DNA of 64,000 nt, from contig JAEYOE010000016.1 of NCBI GenBank assembly GCA_023412005.1, positions 1 through 64,000 of the forward strand, given 5' to 3'. This DNA comes from Bacillota bacterium (lineage in GTDB: Bacteria > Bacillota > Clostridia > Christensenellales > SZUA-584). This document shows positions 43,510 through 51,413 of the stretch, piece after piece. Made by a program: the position numbers and the translations under genes. Each line of letters opens with the position of its first letter. Position 1 is the stretch's first letter. The notes under the pieces were generated by a model. That model was not told the DNA's origin and made no database searches. It worked only from the letters and a program-made list of their open reading frames with translations.

Positions 43510-44856
43510 ATGGATACACAGGTGGTTCTTGATACCCTATGGGTACTCGTGGCGGGAATGTTGGTGTTCTTCATGAATCTGGGCTTTGCCATGGTGGAAA
43601 GCGGCTTTGCCCGGTCTAAAAACACGGTGAACATCCTGTCCAAAAACTTCATCGTTTTTGCAGTGTCGTCTCTCGGTTTCTTGGTTCTTGGCTGGGGCTT
43701 GATGTTCGGCGATGGAAACGGTTTTATCGGGCTGAATGGGCTTTTCATGGCCAGCGGTGCGGATAACTCGCCCGCAGTGGGAGATGCGTATCAGGGCGTT
43801 TACTCGGCCATTTCATGGACGGGTGTACCGTTCTGGGCGAAGTTCTTCTTTCAGCTCGTGTTCTGCGGAACAGCGGCAACGATCGTCTCGGGTGCGGTGG
43901 CGGAGCGTATCAAATACATTTCGTTTATCGTGTTCTCGCTGATACTCACGATGGTTATATACCCGATCGTCGGCCACTGGATTTGGGGCGGCGGCTGGCT
44001 TGCAAGCCTTGGTTTCCAGGATTTCGCGGGTTCGACCGTGGTTCACTCGGTTGGCGGCTGGGCAGCCTTGGCGGGCGTGCTGATATTAGGGCCCCGCTTT
44101 GGAAAATACGGCCCGAACAAGCAGATCAACCCGATTCCGGGCCACAACATGCCCATCGCAACAATCGGTCTGTTCGTGCTTTGGCTCGGCTGGTTCGGGT
44201 TTAACCCGGGTTCCACAATGGCGGCCAATCCGCAGGCCATCTCTCACGTGCTGATGACGACCAACACATCGGCGATTGTGGCGGTGCTCACATCGACGGC
44301 GGCATCGTGGATACTCATCGGCAAGCCGGATCTTGGCATGACGATCAACGGTTGTCTCGCGGGCCTTGTAGCCATTACGGCAGGCTGCGCATACGTCAGT
44401 GTGGGGAGCGCGATGATCATCGGCGCGGTTGCGGGCATCTTGGTTGTTATCGCGGTGCGTATGTTTGACAAAATCAGAGTTGACGATCCGGTGGGCGCAA
44501 CGGCTGTGCATCTTTTCTGCGGCGTGCTCGGCACGCTGATGCTCGGGCTGTTCAGTGACGCGAATATCGCGGCAGCTAACGGTGTTGTCGGTTCAAACGG
44601 GCTGTTCATCGATGGCACGTGGAATCTGCTTGGAACGCAGTCGCTCGGCGTTTTGGCGGTCGGCGGTTTCGTATTCGTCGGTGCGTTGATCGTTTGGCTG
44701 TTGATCAAGGTGACAATCGGCATTCGCGTATCGCTGAAAGAAGAGGTTGAAGGCCTTGATATCGGCGAACACGGCAACCAGGCTTACCCGGAATTCGTGA
44801 TTCGTCGTCCTTCAATGATTTCGGATATGCCCGTGCATATTGACGGTAAGAAATAG
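43510..44856 (+). CDS. amt: Ammonium transporter
   Basis: 448-residue Amt protein, closer in its N-terminal half to the amt-PII fusion (MNLGFAMVESGFARSKNTVN) than to the second Amt. Pore histidines lie in FAGSTVVHSVGGWAALAGVL and VGATAVHLFCGVLGTLMLGL. The C-terminal tail (EEVEGLDIGEHGNQAYPEFV) is intact. The ATG at 43510 is 5 bases after AAGGAGG; a frame reading upstream crosses the leader terminator and is not coding. A second free PII gene follows. Confidence 0.94.
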   Translation: MDTQVVLDTLWVLVAGMLVFFMNLGFAMVESGFARSKNTVNILSKNFIVFAVSSLGFLVLGWGLMFGDGNGFIGLNGLFMASGADNSPAVGDAYQGVYSAISWTGVPFWAKFFFQLVFCGTAATIVSGAVAERIKYISFIVFSLILTMVIYPIVGHWIWGGGWLASLGFQDFAGSTVVHSVGGWAALAGVLILGPRFGKYGPNKQINPIPGHNMPIATIGLFVLWLGWFGFNPGSTMAANPQAISHVLMTTNTSAIVAVLTSTAASWILIGKPDLGMTINGCLAGLVAITAGCAYVSVGSAMIIGAVAGILVVIAVRMFDKIRVDDPVGATAVHLFCGVLGTLMLGLFSDANIAAANGVVGSNGLFIDGTWNLLGTQSLGVLAVGGFVFVGALIVWLLIKVTIGIRVSLKEEVEGLDIGEHGNQAYPEFVIRRPSMISDMPVHIDGKK

Positions 44857-44886
44857 TGATATAAAATTTAAAAGGAGGTGGCTATT

Positions 44887-45228
44887 GTGAAACACGTGAA
44901 AGCAGTGATAAGGCCGGAAATGCTGGAGATTGTGCGCGGTGCGCTGGAGAAAGCGGGCTGTTACCACGGTGTGACCATTACCGAAGTGATGGGTCACGGC
45001 AAGCAAAAAGGTGTGGTTCAGGTATGGCGCGGCGAGAAATTCCATTTGGATCTGCTGCCCAAGGTTATGATTGATATGGTTGTTAAGGATGCAGAATTAC
45101 CCATTGTTAAGAAGGTGATTCTTGAAAGCGCTGGACGCGGCGAAAACGGTGACGGCAAGATATTCGTTTATGATATTGCAGAGGTCATCCGTATCAGAAC
45201 TGGTGAAGAGGGCGAAGACGCACTCTAA
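44887..45228 (+). CDS. glnK: PII nitrogen regulatory protein
   Basis: 113-residue PII protein. The B-loop is ENGDGKIFVYD and the C-loop RIRTGEEGE. The T-loop is GHGKQKGVVQVWRGEKFHLD, with Phe at the Tyr51 position. The start is a GTG at 44887, 8 bases after AAAGGAGG (44871-44878). Co-transcribed with the third amt gene. The sequence differs enough from the other two PII domains to suggest a distinct transporter or target. Confidence 0.93.
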   Translation: MKHVKAVIRPEMLEIVRGALEKAGCYHGVTITEVMGHGKQKGVVQVWRGEKFHLDLLPKVMIDMVVKDAELPIVKKVILESAGRGENGDGKIFVYDIAEVIRIRTGEEGEDAL

Positions 45229-45241
45229 GCATACGATCAGG

Positions 45242-45273
45242 AACGCCGGGGAATATATCCTCGGCGTTTTTTT
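45242..45273 (+). terminator. Terminator of the third amt operon
   Basis: AACGCCGGGGA and TCCTCGGCGTT pair over ATATA, followed by T7. Confidence 0.9.
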
Positions 45274-45533
45274 ACGCTGAAGAAAGATGTACAAAAGAAC
45301 GATTGATTTGAATGATACCCTCCTCTTCGCAAAAGAGAATACGCGGTATTGTATAACATGGCTGCCGAATAATGGCCAAAAAAGTCTCATCAGTCGTTCT
45401 TTTATCAAAGTGCTGTTTCTGAGCCAAAGATAAGTGGGAGACTGACGATAATCTTTTGCTGATTTCCATATTGCGGCATATTTCGCGAAATAGAAGCAAA
45501 ATAAACTGCTGAGAGCTGAAAAATCCGCCGTTC
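45274..45533. other. Gene-free spacer before the pseudouridine synthase
   Basis: No supported gene. Short minus-strand frames exist but lack ribosome binding sites and recognisable content. Confidence 0.5.
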
Positions 45534-45562
45534 TTGACGAATGCTCCGCGCTGTTATAGTAT
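45534..45562 (+). promoter_or_regulatory. Probable promoter of the atypical pseudouridine synthase
   Basis: TTGACG (45534-45539) and TAGTAT (45557-45562), 17 bases apart and about 30 bases before the start codon. Confidence 0.5.
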
Positions 45563-45591
45563 TAAGCATAGTTTATTATTTGGAGTGGCAG

Positions 45592-46536
45592 ATGGTTTCA
45601 TTCACAGTCTCAGAGCAGCAGGCCGGGCAAGAGCTATTTGACCTGCTGGCGGAAGCATATCCGGATTTTGCTCCCAAAGCCATTCGAATTGCGATAAAAA
45701 AGCAGTTTATCACGGTGAATGGGGAAAATGCTTTTGGCGACGATGCCGTGAAGCAAGGCGATATCGTTCATATTTATATTCCGGGAGACATACTCGGCAT
45801 TGATCTGATGCCCGTCATCGTCTATCAGGACGAAAACATCATTATTGTTGATAAACCTGCGGGGCTGCTATCGCGCTCGGATGAAGGCGAAGTGAACGCC
45901 GTGGATATGGTGGAATACTACATGAAAAAGCGCGGCGAATACAATCTCGATGCGCTGATGGTGCCCTATCTTTTGTATCCGCTCGAAGAATATGTGAGCG
46001 GCCTTTTGATTATGGCGAAGCATGAGGACGCGTATCTCTTTTTGGCCGAGGCGATTAATCAGCGCCGACTCTCGCGATATTATTACTGCGCGGTACAGGG
46101 CGCTGCAGACGAGGGCGAGGAGCTGATGGGGTATCTGCTGCGAGACAAGGCGGGGCGGCGTGTTCAGATCGTCAGCCAGTTTCGGAAGGATTCAAAGCCC
46201 ATCGTCACGCGGTATCAAAAGCTGGCGCAAGGCGAAGCGATGTCGCTGATTAAAGTGCGGCCTGTCACCAATGCGCTGCATCAGGTAAGGGCGCATCTGG
46301 CGTACGCCGGGCTGCCTGTGGTGGGAGACGATGTGTATGGCAACGCGCGCTTTAACAAAAAGTGCGGCGCGGAATACATTTGCATGTGGCTCAAATCTCT
46401 TATTTTTGAGGTGGGCACGGGGCACAGCTATGAGTATCTGAATGGCATGAGCTTTGAATCGCACAAGCATGATTTTCCGCGGTGCGTTTATGATGAAGGG
46501 CTGCTTAAAGGCTTAGAAGGCAAAACAACCGAATAA
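45592..46536 (+). CDS. RluA-family pseudouridine synthase with altered active-site motif
   Basis: 314 residues with an N-terminal S4-like RNA-binding domain (about 1-75) and a RluA fold (DENIIIVDKPAGLLSRSDEG; VRPVTNALHQVRAHLAYAGL). The usual HRLDxxTSG motif reads YPLEEYVSG, so the catalytic aspartate is glutamate and the preceding His-Arg are Tyr-Pro. The second RluA protein of the window (31661-32314) has the normal motif. The gene is intact, so it may act as a non-catalytic RNA binder. GGAG precedes the ATG at 45592; it ends at a strong terminator. Confidence 0.85.
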   Translation: MVSFTVSEQQAGQELFDLLAEAYPDFAPKAIRIAIKKQFITVNGENAFGDDAVKQGDIVHIYIPGDILGIDLMPVIVYQDENIIIVDKPAGLLSRSDEGEVNAVDMVEYYMKKRGEYNLDALMVPYLLYPLEEYVSGLLIMAKHEDAYLFLAEAINQRRLSRYYYCAVQGAADEGEELMGYLLRDKAGRRVQIVSQFRKDSKPIVTRYQKLAQGEAMSLIKVRPVTNALHQVRAHLAYAGLPVVGDDVYGNARFNKKCGAEYICMWLKSLIFEVGTGHSYEYLNGMSFESHKHDFPRCVYDEGLLKGLEGKTTE

Positions 46537-46542
46537 GAAAGC

Positions 46543-46571
46543 AAAGGGATGAGCGGTGCTCATCCCTTTTT
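46543..46571 (+). terminator. Terminator between convergent genes
   Basis: AAAGGGATGAGC and GCTCATCCCTTT pair over GGT, followed by TT on the plus strand; it can act in both directions. Confidence 0.85.
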
Positions 46572-46592
46572 GATAATCAGTTTTTCTGTCTT

Positions 46593-48596
46593 TCATTTAT
46601 TCGATTCCTTAACCTTTGTGGATGGCATAGGCGTGGGGGCGGGGGGCGGCTCGGCTCCGGCTTCGGAAACAGAGGCAGGATCGGGGCCGTTGACATAGAC
46701 AACGTTTTTGATTGCGTGATATGTATATCTCTCAAAAACCATCTGCTTTATACTGCCGTCTTTATAATGAACAACTTTGTTGACAATGTACGTGACTGGC
46801 AGCCTCTCAGATGAGGATAGATACGATTCTCCGTAATCAATTTCTGTACCGTCTGATGCGGACGTCGCATTATAAATATAAACCGTAGTAGGTTCTTCGT
46901 CTTTACTTTCGATTTCATCCGAATAGAAGTCGACGGTATAATCCATATGCGGGCCGTATATGCTAATGATTAAGTCTGTTCCTTTGAGCTTAGCTTCTAT
47001 AGAAACCACGCTGTCATAAGTATTTTTAATTTTTAAATCGGGTCCTTCTGTACTGATTGAGGCATCGAGCCCACCGTCCACGAGATGATAAGGAATTTGA
47101 CAATGCGAGAAATCAACAACACCTAGTTCCGCACGGATTGCCGCATTGTACAGCGCGGTGGAAACCGCCGTCATACCGCCACCGATATTTGTGACATATG
47201 AGCCATCCGTAATGCCTGAGGCAAGTGTCCATCCGACTGTTTCAGCCGTCTCTGAGTTGCGCGGGCCCAAGATTTCGTTGAGTGAAATCGTCTCACTCGG
47301 CTTAATCACGGTACCGTTCAGTCGGTCGACAGCAATCTGTATGTTTTTCAATCGCAAATCTCTGTTATATGGGGCTGGGCTGTTATCGAGTGTAAATGTT
47401 GACATCAGCGCCGGCTCAGCAGCAGGTTGACTGGGTTCGGGTGTGGACGTTGGCGTGGCTTCCGGTGTGACTTCAATAACTGCAGACGGCGACGGCTCAG
47501 AAGGTGCCGATTCGGCCTTAAGATCGACAGCCGTGGTGCAGCCCGTGACGGCCACAATTACCGTGAGCAGCAGCGCGACGACCGTGAACAGCGCCGATTT
47601 GTTTTTATGCTTGATGATCATCACGATTCTTCTCTTAGTATTCGCCTTGCTGATAAACAGCGCAGGCGCGAGCTTCGGCGTCTGCACCGGGCCTGCCAGC
47701 TTCAGCAGCGTCTCCGCATAATCGGCGCGCTGTGCTCCCGGCAGGCCGCGGAACACATGCGCATCGCACTGCACCTCGATATCGCGTCGCATCAGCGCAA
47801 ACACGAGCCACACCAGCGGGTTAAACCAATACACAACGTTCAGCACCGTCGCTCCCGCGCAAATAAGCGTATCGCGGCGGCGGATGTGCGACAGCTCATG
47901 CAGCAGCACATGGCGCTGCTGCGTCTCGGTCAGCAGTTCGAACGATGCGGGGGAAATCAACAGCACGGGGCGGAACACGCCGTACACGGCGGCTGTTCCC
48001 GTTTCGCTCGCGCAGATAACGCGGATATTTTGCTTGAGTCCGAGTGCATATTTGCATTCATCAAGCAAGGTGAGAAAGTGGGGTTCATCGTAAGTGCGGT
48101 TGCGCCGTAAACGCCGCATAAAAAGTGCGTTACCCGTCAGTATCGTGCCGGACAACGTAATCATGCCCAAAGTCCAGATCAGAGCCGCGATGTTGAGAAC
48201 CGACAACGGCGCTGCGGTTTGAGGGCTTATGTCGGCTGGCGCTTCGACATGGCCGGACGCAGCCTCTTGCGACTGTTCAGCAGAGCGGAAAACGTTGGTT
48301 TTATGCGTCTGACTTGTGTCGGCTCGTATGGACGTTTGCACATCGTTGACGGCTATGGGGTCGACGTCATTGATGGTCGCAATAAGCTGCTTTTGAGGCT
48401 CATTCCAGATATTATGGATGCTTAAGGGGCTGCTTACCGCAAACGGCACGATCAGCCGTACGGCAATCAGCGCATAAAGCAAAGTCAGCAATCGGCCGGG
48501 TCGTCGCCCGACGATCAGCCGCGCGATGAGCACCAGCACGCAGAGCACCGCCGCCTCAACCGAAATGCGAAGCATGGCTTCAAACATCGATGTCAT
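46593..48596 (-). CDS. M56 (BlaR1-like) metallopeptidase fused to a VanW domain
   Basis: 667 residues. The first 330 form an M56 membrane peptidase with several helices and the zinc motif HELSH at 233-237. A further helix (about 333-352) is followed by a Pro/Ser/Thr-rich linker and, in place of the penicillin-sensor domain of BlaR1, a VanW domain (about 398-540: IGGGMTAVSTALYNAAIRAE). The usual Cys-Gln in GGGxCQ is Met-Thr. About 130 residues after it are unassigned. It overlaps a BlaI-type repressor gene by four bases. Likely a cell-wall sensor that cleaves BlaI. Confidence 0.85.
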   Translation of the reverse strand: MTSMFEAMLRISVEAAVLCVLVLIARLIVGRRPGRLLTLLYALIAVRLIVPFAVSSPLSIHNIWNEPQKQLIATINDVDPIAVNDVQTSIRADTSQTHKTNVFRSAEQSQEAASGHVEAPADISPQTAAPLSVLNIAALIWTLGMITLSGTILTGNALFMRRLRRNRTYDEPHFLTLLDECKYALGLKQNIRVICASETGTAAVYGVFRPVLLISPASFELLTETQQRHVLLHELSHIRRRDTLICAGATVLNVVYWFNPLVWLVFALMRRDIEVQCDAHVFRGLPGAQRADYAETLLKLAGPVQTPKLAPALFISKANTKRRIVMIIKHKNKSALFTVVALLLTVIVAVTGCTTAVDLKAESAPSEPSPSAVIEVTPEATPTSTPEPSQPAAEPALMSTFTLDNSPAPYNRDLRLKNIQIAVDRLNGTVIKPSETISLNEILGPRNSETAETVGWTLASGITDGSYVTNIGGGMTAVSTALYNAAIRAELGVVDFSHCQIPYHLVDGGLDASISTEGPDLKIKNTYDSVVSIEAKLKGTDLIISIYGPHMDYTVDFYSDEIESKDEEPTTVYIYNATSASDGTEIDYGESYLSSSERLPVTYIVNKVVHYKDGSIKQMVFERYTYHAIKNVVYVNGPDPASVSEAGAEPPPAPTPMPSTKVKESNK

Positions 48597-48970
48597 GGCT
48601 GATCTTCCTTTCTCGGGCTGATGAGTGACTTGAGCTCGTCGATTTCCTGCTCAGACAGCGACCCGTTTTCCAGAAAGCCTTTGACGAGCAGATTCACGCT
48701 GCCCTTATACACGCGCTTGAGAAACTGATCTGTTTCCATGCGGACCACATCGTGCTCACTGAGCAGCGGATAATACATCATCACGCTCTGCTGCTCAACG
48801 CCCACAGCTTTTTTCTTGACGAGCCGCCGCAGCATGGTGAGAATCGTGCTTTGAGACCAGTCGGTGTGCGCGCTAACGGCTTTGACGATATCGTTGCCGC
48901 TCATGGGGGCTTTCTCCCATAGCGCCTTTAACACATACCATTCGCTTTCGCCGATTTTGGGAATGCTCAT
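48593..48970 (-). CDS. BlaI/MecI/CopY family repressor
   Basis: 125-residue winged-helix repressor, inactivated in this family by proteolysis. The HTH is clear: SIPKIGESEWYVLKALWEKA, then DIVKAVSAHTDWSQSTILTM. The C-terminal dimerisation helix ends SEQEIDELKSLISPRK. GAGGAGG lies before the ATG at 48970. TTACA-n-TGTAA operators sit in its promoter, and the M56-VanW sensor gene overlaps its end, forming a standard sensor-repressor operon. Confidence 0.93.
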   Translation of the reverse strand: MSIPKIGESEWYVLKALWEKAPMSGNDIVKAVSAHTDWSQSTILTMLRRLVKKKAVGVEQQSVMMYYPLLSEHDVVRMETDQFLKRVYKGSVNLLVKGFLENGSLSEQEIDELKSLISPRKEDQP

Positions 48971-48987
48971 TAGAAACCTCCTCAACA

Positions 48988-49041
48988 TTACAATCGGTAA
49001 CGTTACAATGTAATATTACAACGTAACATATAAACTGTCAA
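48988..49041 (-). promoter_or_regulatory. BlaI operon promoter and operators
   Basis: On the minus strand TTGACA (49036-49041) and TAATAT (49013-49018) are 17 bases apart. Three related sites lie across and after the -10: TTACAACGTAA (49016-49026), the perfect palindrome TTACA-A-TGTAA (49003-49013), and a degenerate TTACAATCGGTAA (48988-49000). TACA/TGTA arms are typical of BlaI/MecI sites. Confidence 0.8.
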
Positions 49042-49066
49042 TAACAAAATTCTAAAAATATGGAAA

Positions 49067-49540
49067 TTAAGGAAGGATGGTAACGCGTGAGCCGATAGGC
49101 GCCAGCGCCCAGAGCGTTCGAATATCGGAATCGCGCAGCGCGATGCAGCCTGCGGTATTATCGATGAGTATGCCATTTTTTTCGATACCGCCGCCGTGTA
49201 TGCCAATCTGTCCGCCCAAGTCCGTGTTCCATGGCGGGCGGAGGCCGTTTTGATGTGCGAGAGCAATAGCATCCAGTTCGGATGCAGAAATGAGCCCGGC
49301 TGAGAAGCCCGCCTTAGCATCGCTTAACGAGGGGTAACTGAGCCCCAAAAACAGCGTGTATTTAGACTGTTCGTTGCGCGTACACACGGTATAGTGCCCT
49401 TCCGGGGTTTTGCCGTCGCCCTCGTGTGTTTTATGTCCGAAAGATGCGGCGCCAAGGCCGATTTCGCAAGAGAATATAATGCGCCCGTCGTTGTTACATT
49501 CCAGTATGCGCCGCCGTTTATAGACTGTCATAGTCGTCAT
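49067..49540 (-). CDS. L,D-transpeptidase (YkuD) domain protein
   Basis: 157 residues, essentially only the YkuD domain that forms 3-3 peptide cross-links or anchors proteins in peptidoglycan. The active site is IGIHGGG followed by NTAGCIALRDSDI, with the catalytic cysteine. KTHEGDGKTPEGHYTV is the usual substrate-binding strand. No signal peptide or membrane anchor is evident, which is odd for a wall enzyme. It lies upstream of and in the same orientation as the BlaI operon, which may link both to wall stress. Confidence 0.88.
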   Translation of the reverse strand: MTTMTVYKRRRILECNNDGRIIFSCEIGLGAASFGHKTHEGDGKTPEGHYTVCTRNEQSKYTLFLGLSYPSLSDAKAGFSAGLISASELDAIALAHQNGLRPPWNTDLGGQIGIHGGGIEKNGILIDNTAGCIALRDSDIRTLWALAPIGSRVTILP

Positions 49541-49855
49541 GTTTCTTTATATTTCCCCGAAAATATACTTTTTTTTATTATAATTAATTAATTCTTAAAT
49601 ATGTCTTCATTATATGCGTATTTCTTTCTATTTTTTACACTATTTTTGTCGAAACACTATACAACAATGATAATATGTGTGATATTATAACACTAGATAG
49701 CATATAAAAATGATATTTAAACTCTTCATTCGGCTTTGAAACAGTTTGCCCGTAAATAGAATAGATAAGGGAATATACTGGTCTTGAAGAGAGTATGGTA
49801 TGATGGCAGCTTGGTATGAAAGTGTTTGCTTGTTGAAAAGGAGCGGAGCACGAGT
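49541..49855. other. AT-rich spacer before the signalling cluster
   Basis: No gene is supported. It contains TGTCGAA (49647-49653), which equals the Spo0A box, about 300 bases before the 88-residue gene. Confidence 0.45.
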
Positions 49856-49927
49856 ACCGGCATTGCTGATAAGAAGCTTCTGAAAAAGAAAAAAATTTGT
49901 GAGAGAGAAGCTTTGACGAGTGCCGGT
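49856..49927 (+). ncRNA. Nested inverted repeats in the leader of the 88-residue gene
   Basis: Outer arms ACCGGCA (49856-49862) and TGCCGGT (49921-49927) enclose inner arms AAGCTTCT (49874-49881) and AGAAGCTT (49906-49913). The structure ends 36 bases before the ATG at 49963. It has no T-tract, so it is not a simple terminator. No known riboswitch was recognised. Confidence 0.45.
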
Positions 49928-49962
49928 CAATCGACGACACGAACGTTTTTGGGGGTATCATT

Positions 49963-50229
49963 ATGGATCAGCTCATTAGGCAGAATGCCATGAGAGTTTC
50001 AGGCTGCACGGTTTTGGATCTGGAAAGAGTCAGAATTCGTCAGGAATTTCAGCAGGAACAAAAAAAACTGGAAGACATGGTGGCAAACCGCTTTAAAAGC
50101 GGCCATATAAACATGGGCGCTGATTTGTGCATTCTCAGGCAAAGCGATTTGCTCGACAAGCTTGTGGTTAACGAAATGGAGATCGAGGAATACAGCAAGA
50201 GATATCAAAAAGATCAGCTTTGTGACTGA
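49963..50229 (+). CDS. Small protein, weak Spo0E-like character
   Basis: 88 residues, mostly helical. A short segment, LRQSDLLDKLVVNE, faintly recalls the SQELDxLI motif of Spo0E-type aspartyl phosphatases, but the alignment is too weak for an assignment. No membrane segment. GGGGGTATCATT precedes the ATG. It begins the signalling cluster and precedes the SpoIIE-type phosphatase by 80 bases, so a role in the same pathway is plausible. Confidence 0.6.
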   Translation: MDQLIRQNAMRVSGCTVLDLERVRIRQEFQQEQKKLEDMVANRFKSGHINMGADLCILRQSDLLDKLVVNEMEIEEYSKRYQKDQLCD

Positions 50230-50309
50230 TCGGTATTAAAGGTGGCTTTTTGGCTGCCGGCCGTATTCATGCGGCGTTATGTTATTTTTTTGATGCAGGG
50301 GTACTTGAT

Positions 50310-51398
50310 ATGCAAGATGTCGTGGCATTTTGTTCAAACGCTTTTTCTGTTGCCGTGTTGGACGAGCTTCCGGACATGGTACGCGTGATTGACGCGCAAG
50401 GACGTATACTCTATGCAAACAGTGCGCTTAAAGAAAAGTTTGGCGACGGTGTGGGGAGCAAATGCAGCAAAATGCCGGGCGCAACGAGCCGCTGCACTGA
50501 TTGTGTGGCCTTAAAGTGCATTCGCGACAGACGGCGATATAACACCATCGCGCAGGTCCGCGGGCATATTTATTCTGTCAGCGCGGGGCCGGTTGAATAT
50601 GAAAACAGCATTTATGCACTGGAAATTTATACAGATATCACAAAAGAACAGAATTTAAAAGAGAAGCTGATGGCGAACAACTCGCGCATGATCAAGGATT
50701 TAGAGATTGCACGCAGCCTTCAGCTTTCTATTTTGCGCCATACACTGCCTAAAACCAAAGGCTATCGGTTTGCTGCCGAATTTTTGCCGTGCGAGGCACT
50801 CGGCGGTGACATGTACGACTGTTTCCTGACGCGGGACGGACGCATCATCATGTACATCGCGGATGTATCGGGGCATGGCGTTATGCCCGCGATGCTCACC
50901 GTTTATTTGCGGCAGGAGATGTTTGCACAGTGCAAGGTGCCGGGGGTGACGCCGTCGCAGGTGCTGCACAACATTCAGGATTCGTTTGAGGAGCTTAATA
51001 CCGAGGAGAGCATTTATATCACCGTGTTCATTGTGGCGATGGATCCGGATTCGGGCGCGTTCGTGTGCGCGAATGCGGGGCACAGCGTACCCCCGCTGAT
51101 TGCCGGAAACGGACAGCTTAAGGAGATACTGCTGCCCGGTACGCCGATTTGCCGCTGGATGGACAACGCCCGGCGCGATGAGTTCACCGGTGTGCTGCAA
51201 AAGGGCGAGAAGCTGTTTCTTTATACGGATGGGCTGGACGGCATTCATACCGAGCAGGCATCGCGGCGCAATTTAAGCGATATTCTGCTCAGTGAGCGGC
51301 TTCATGGCAAGCAGCTTTTGGACGAGATAAAAAGAAAGTTCACGCAGACGCGTGCGGACGATGTGACAATGCTCATCTGCGAACGGGACAAGCTTTAA
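50310..51398 (+). CDS. PAS-domain SpoIIE-type (PP2C) serine phosphatase
   Basis: About 362 residues. An N-terminal PAS domain (VLDELPDMVRVIDAQGRILY) carries an internal cysteine cluster (KCSKMPGATSRCTDCVALKC) that could bind a metal or cluster. The C-terminal PP2C-like domain has the metal-binding FLPCEALGGDMYD and YIADVSGHGVMPAMLTVYL, ANAGHSVPPL, and TDGLDG. Such RsbU/SpoIIE-like proteins dephosphorylate anti-anti-sigma factors. The start is uncertain: ATG at 50310 is chosen, but a TTG at 50250 (behind AAAGGTGG) is in frame. Confidence 0.85.
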   Translation: MQDVVAFCSNAFSVAVLDELPDMVRVIDAQGRILYANSALKEKFGDGVGSKCSKMPGATSRCTDCVALKCIRDRRRYNTIAQVRGHIYSVSAGPVEYENSIYALEIYTDITKEQNLKEKLMANNSRMIKDLEIARSLQLSILRHTLPKTKGYRFAAEFLPCEALGGDMYDCFLTRDGRIIMYIADVSGHGVMPAMLTVYLRQEMFAQCKVPGVTPSQVLHNIQDSFEELNTEESIYITVFIVAMDPDSGAFVCANAGHSVPPLIAGNGQLKEILLPGTPICRWMDNARRDEFTGVLQKGEKLFLYTDGLDGIHTEQASRRNLSDILLSERLHGKQLLDEIKRKFTQTRADDVTMLICERDKL

Positions 51399-51413
51399 AC
51401 CAAGGCACCCTGA

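Noticed and set aside
45272..45499. Minus-strand frame of 75 codons in the spacer after the third amt operon
   Set aside because: No ribosome binding site, no recognisable family, and it partly overlaps a strong terminator region.
49856..49927. Treating the nested inverted repeats as an intrinsic terminator
   Set aside because: There is no T-tract after either stem and the gene start follows 36 bases later.
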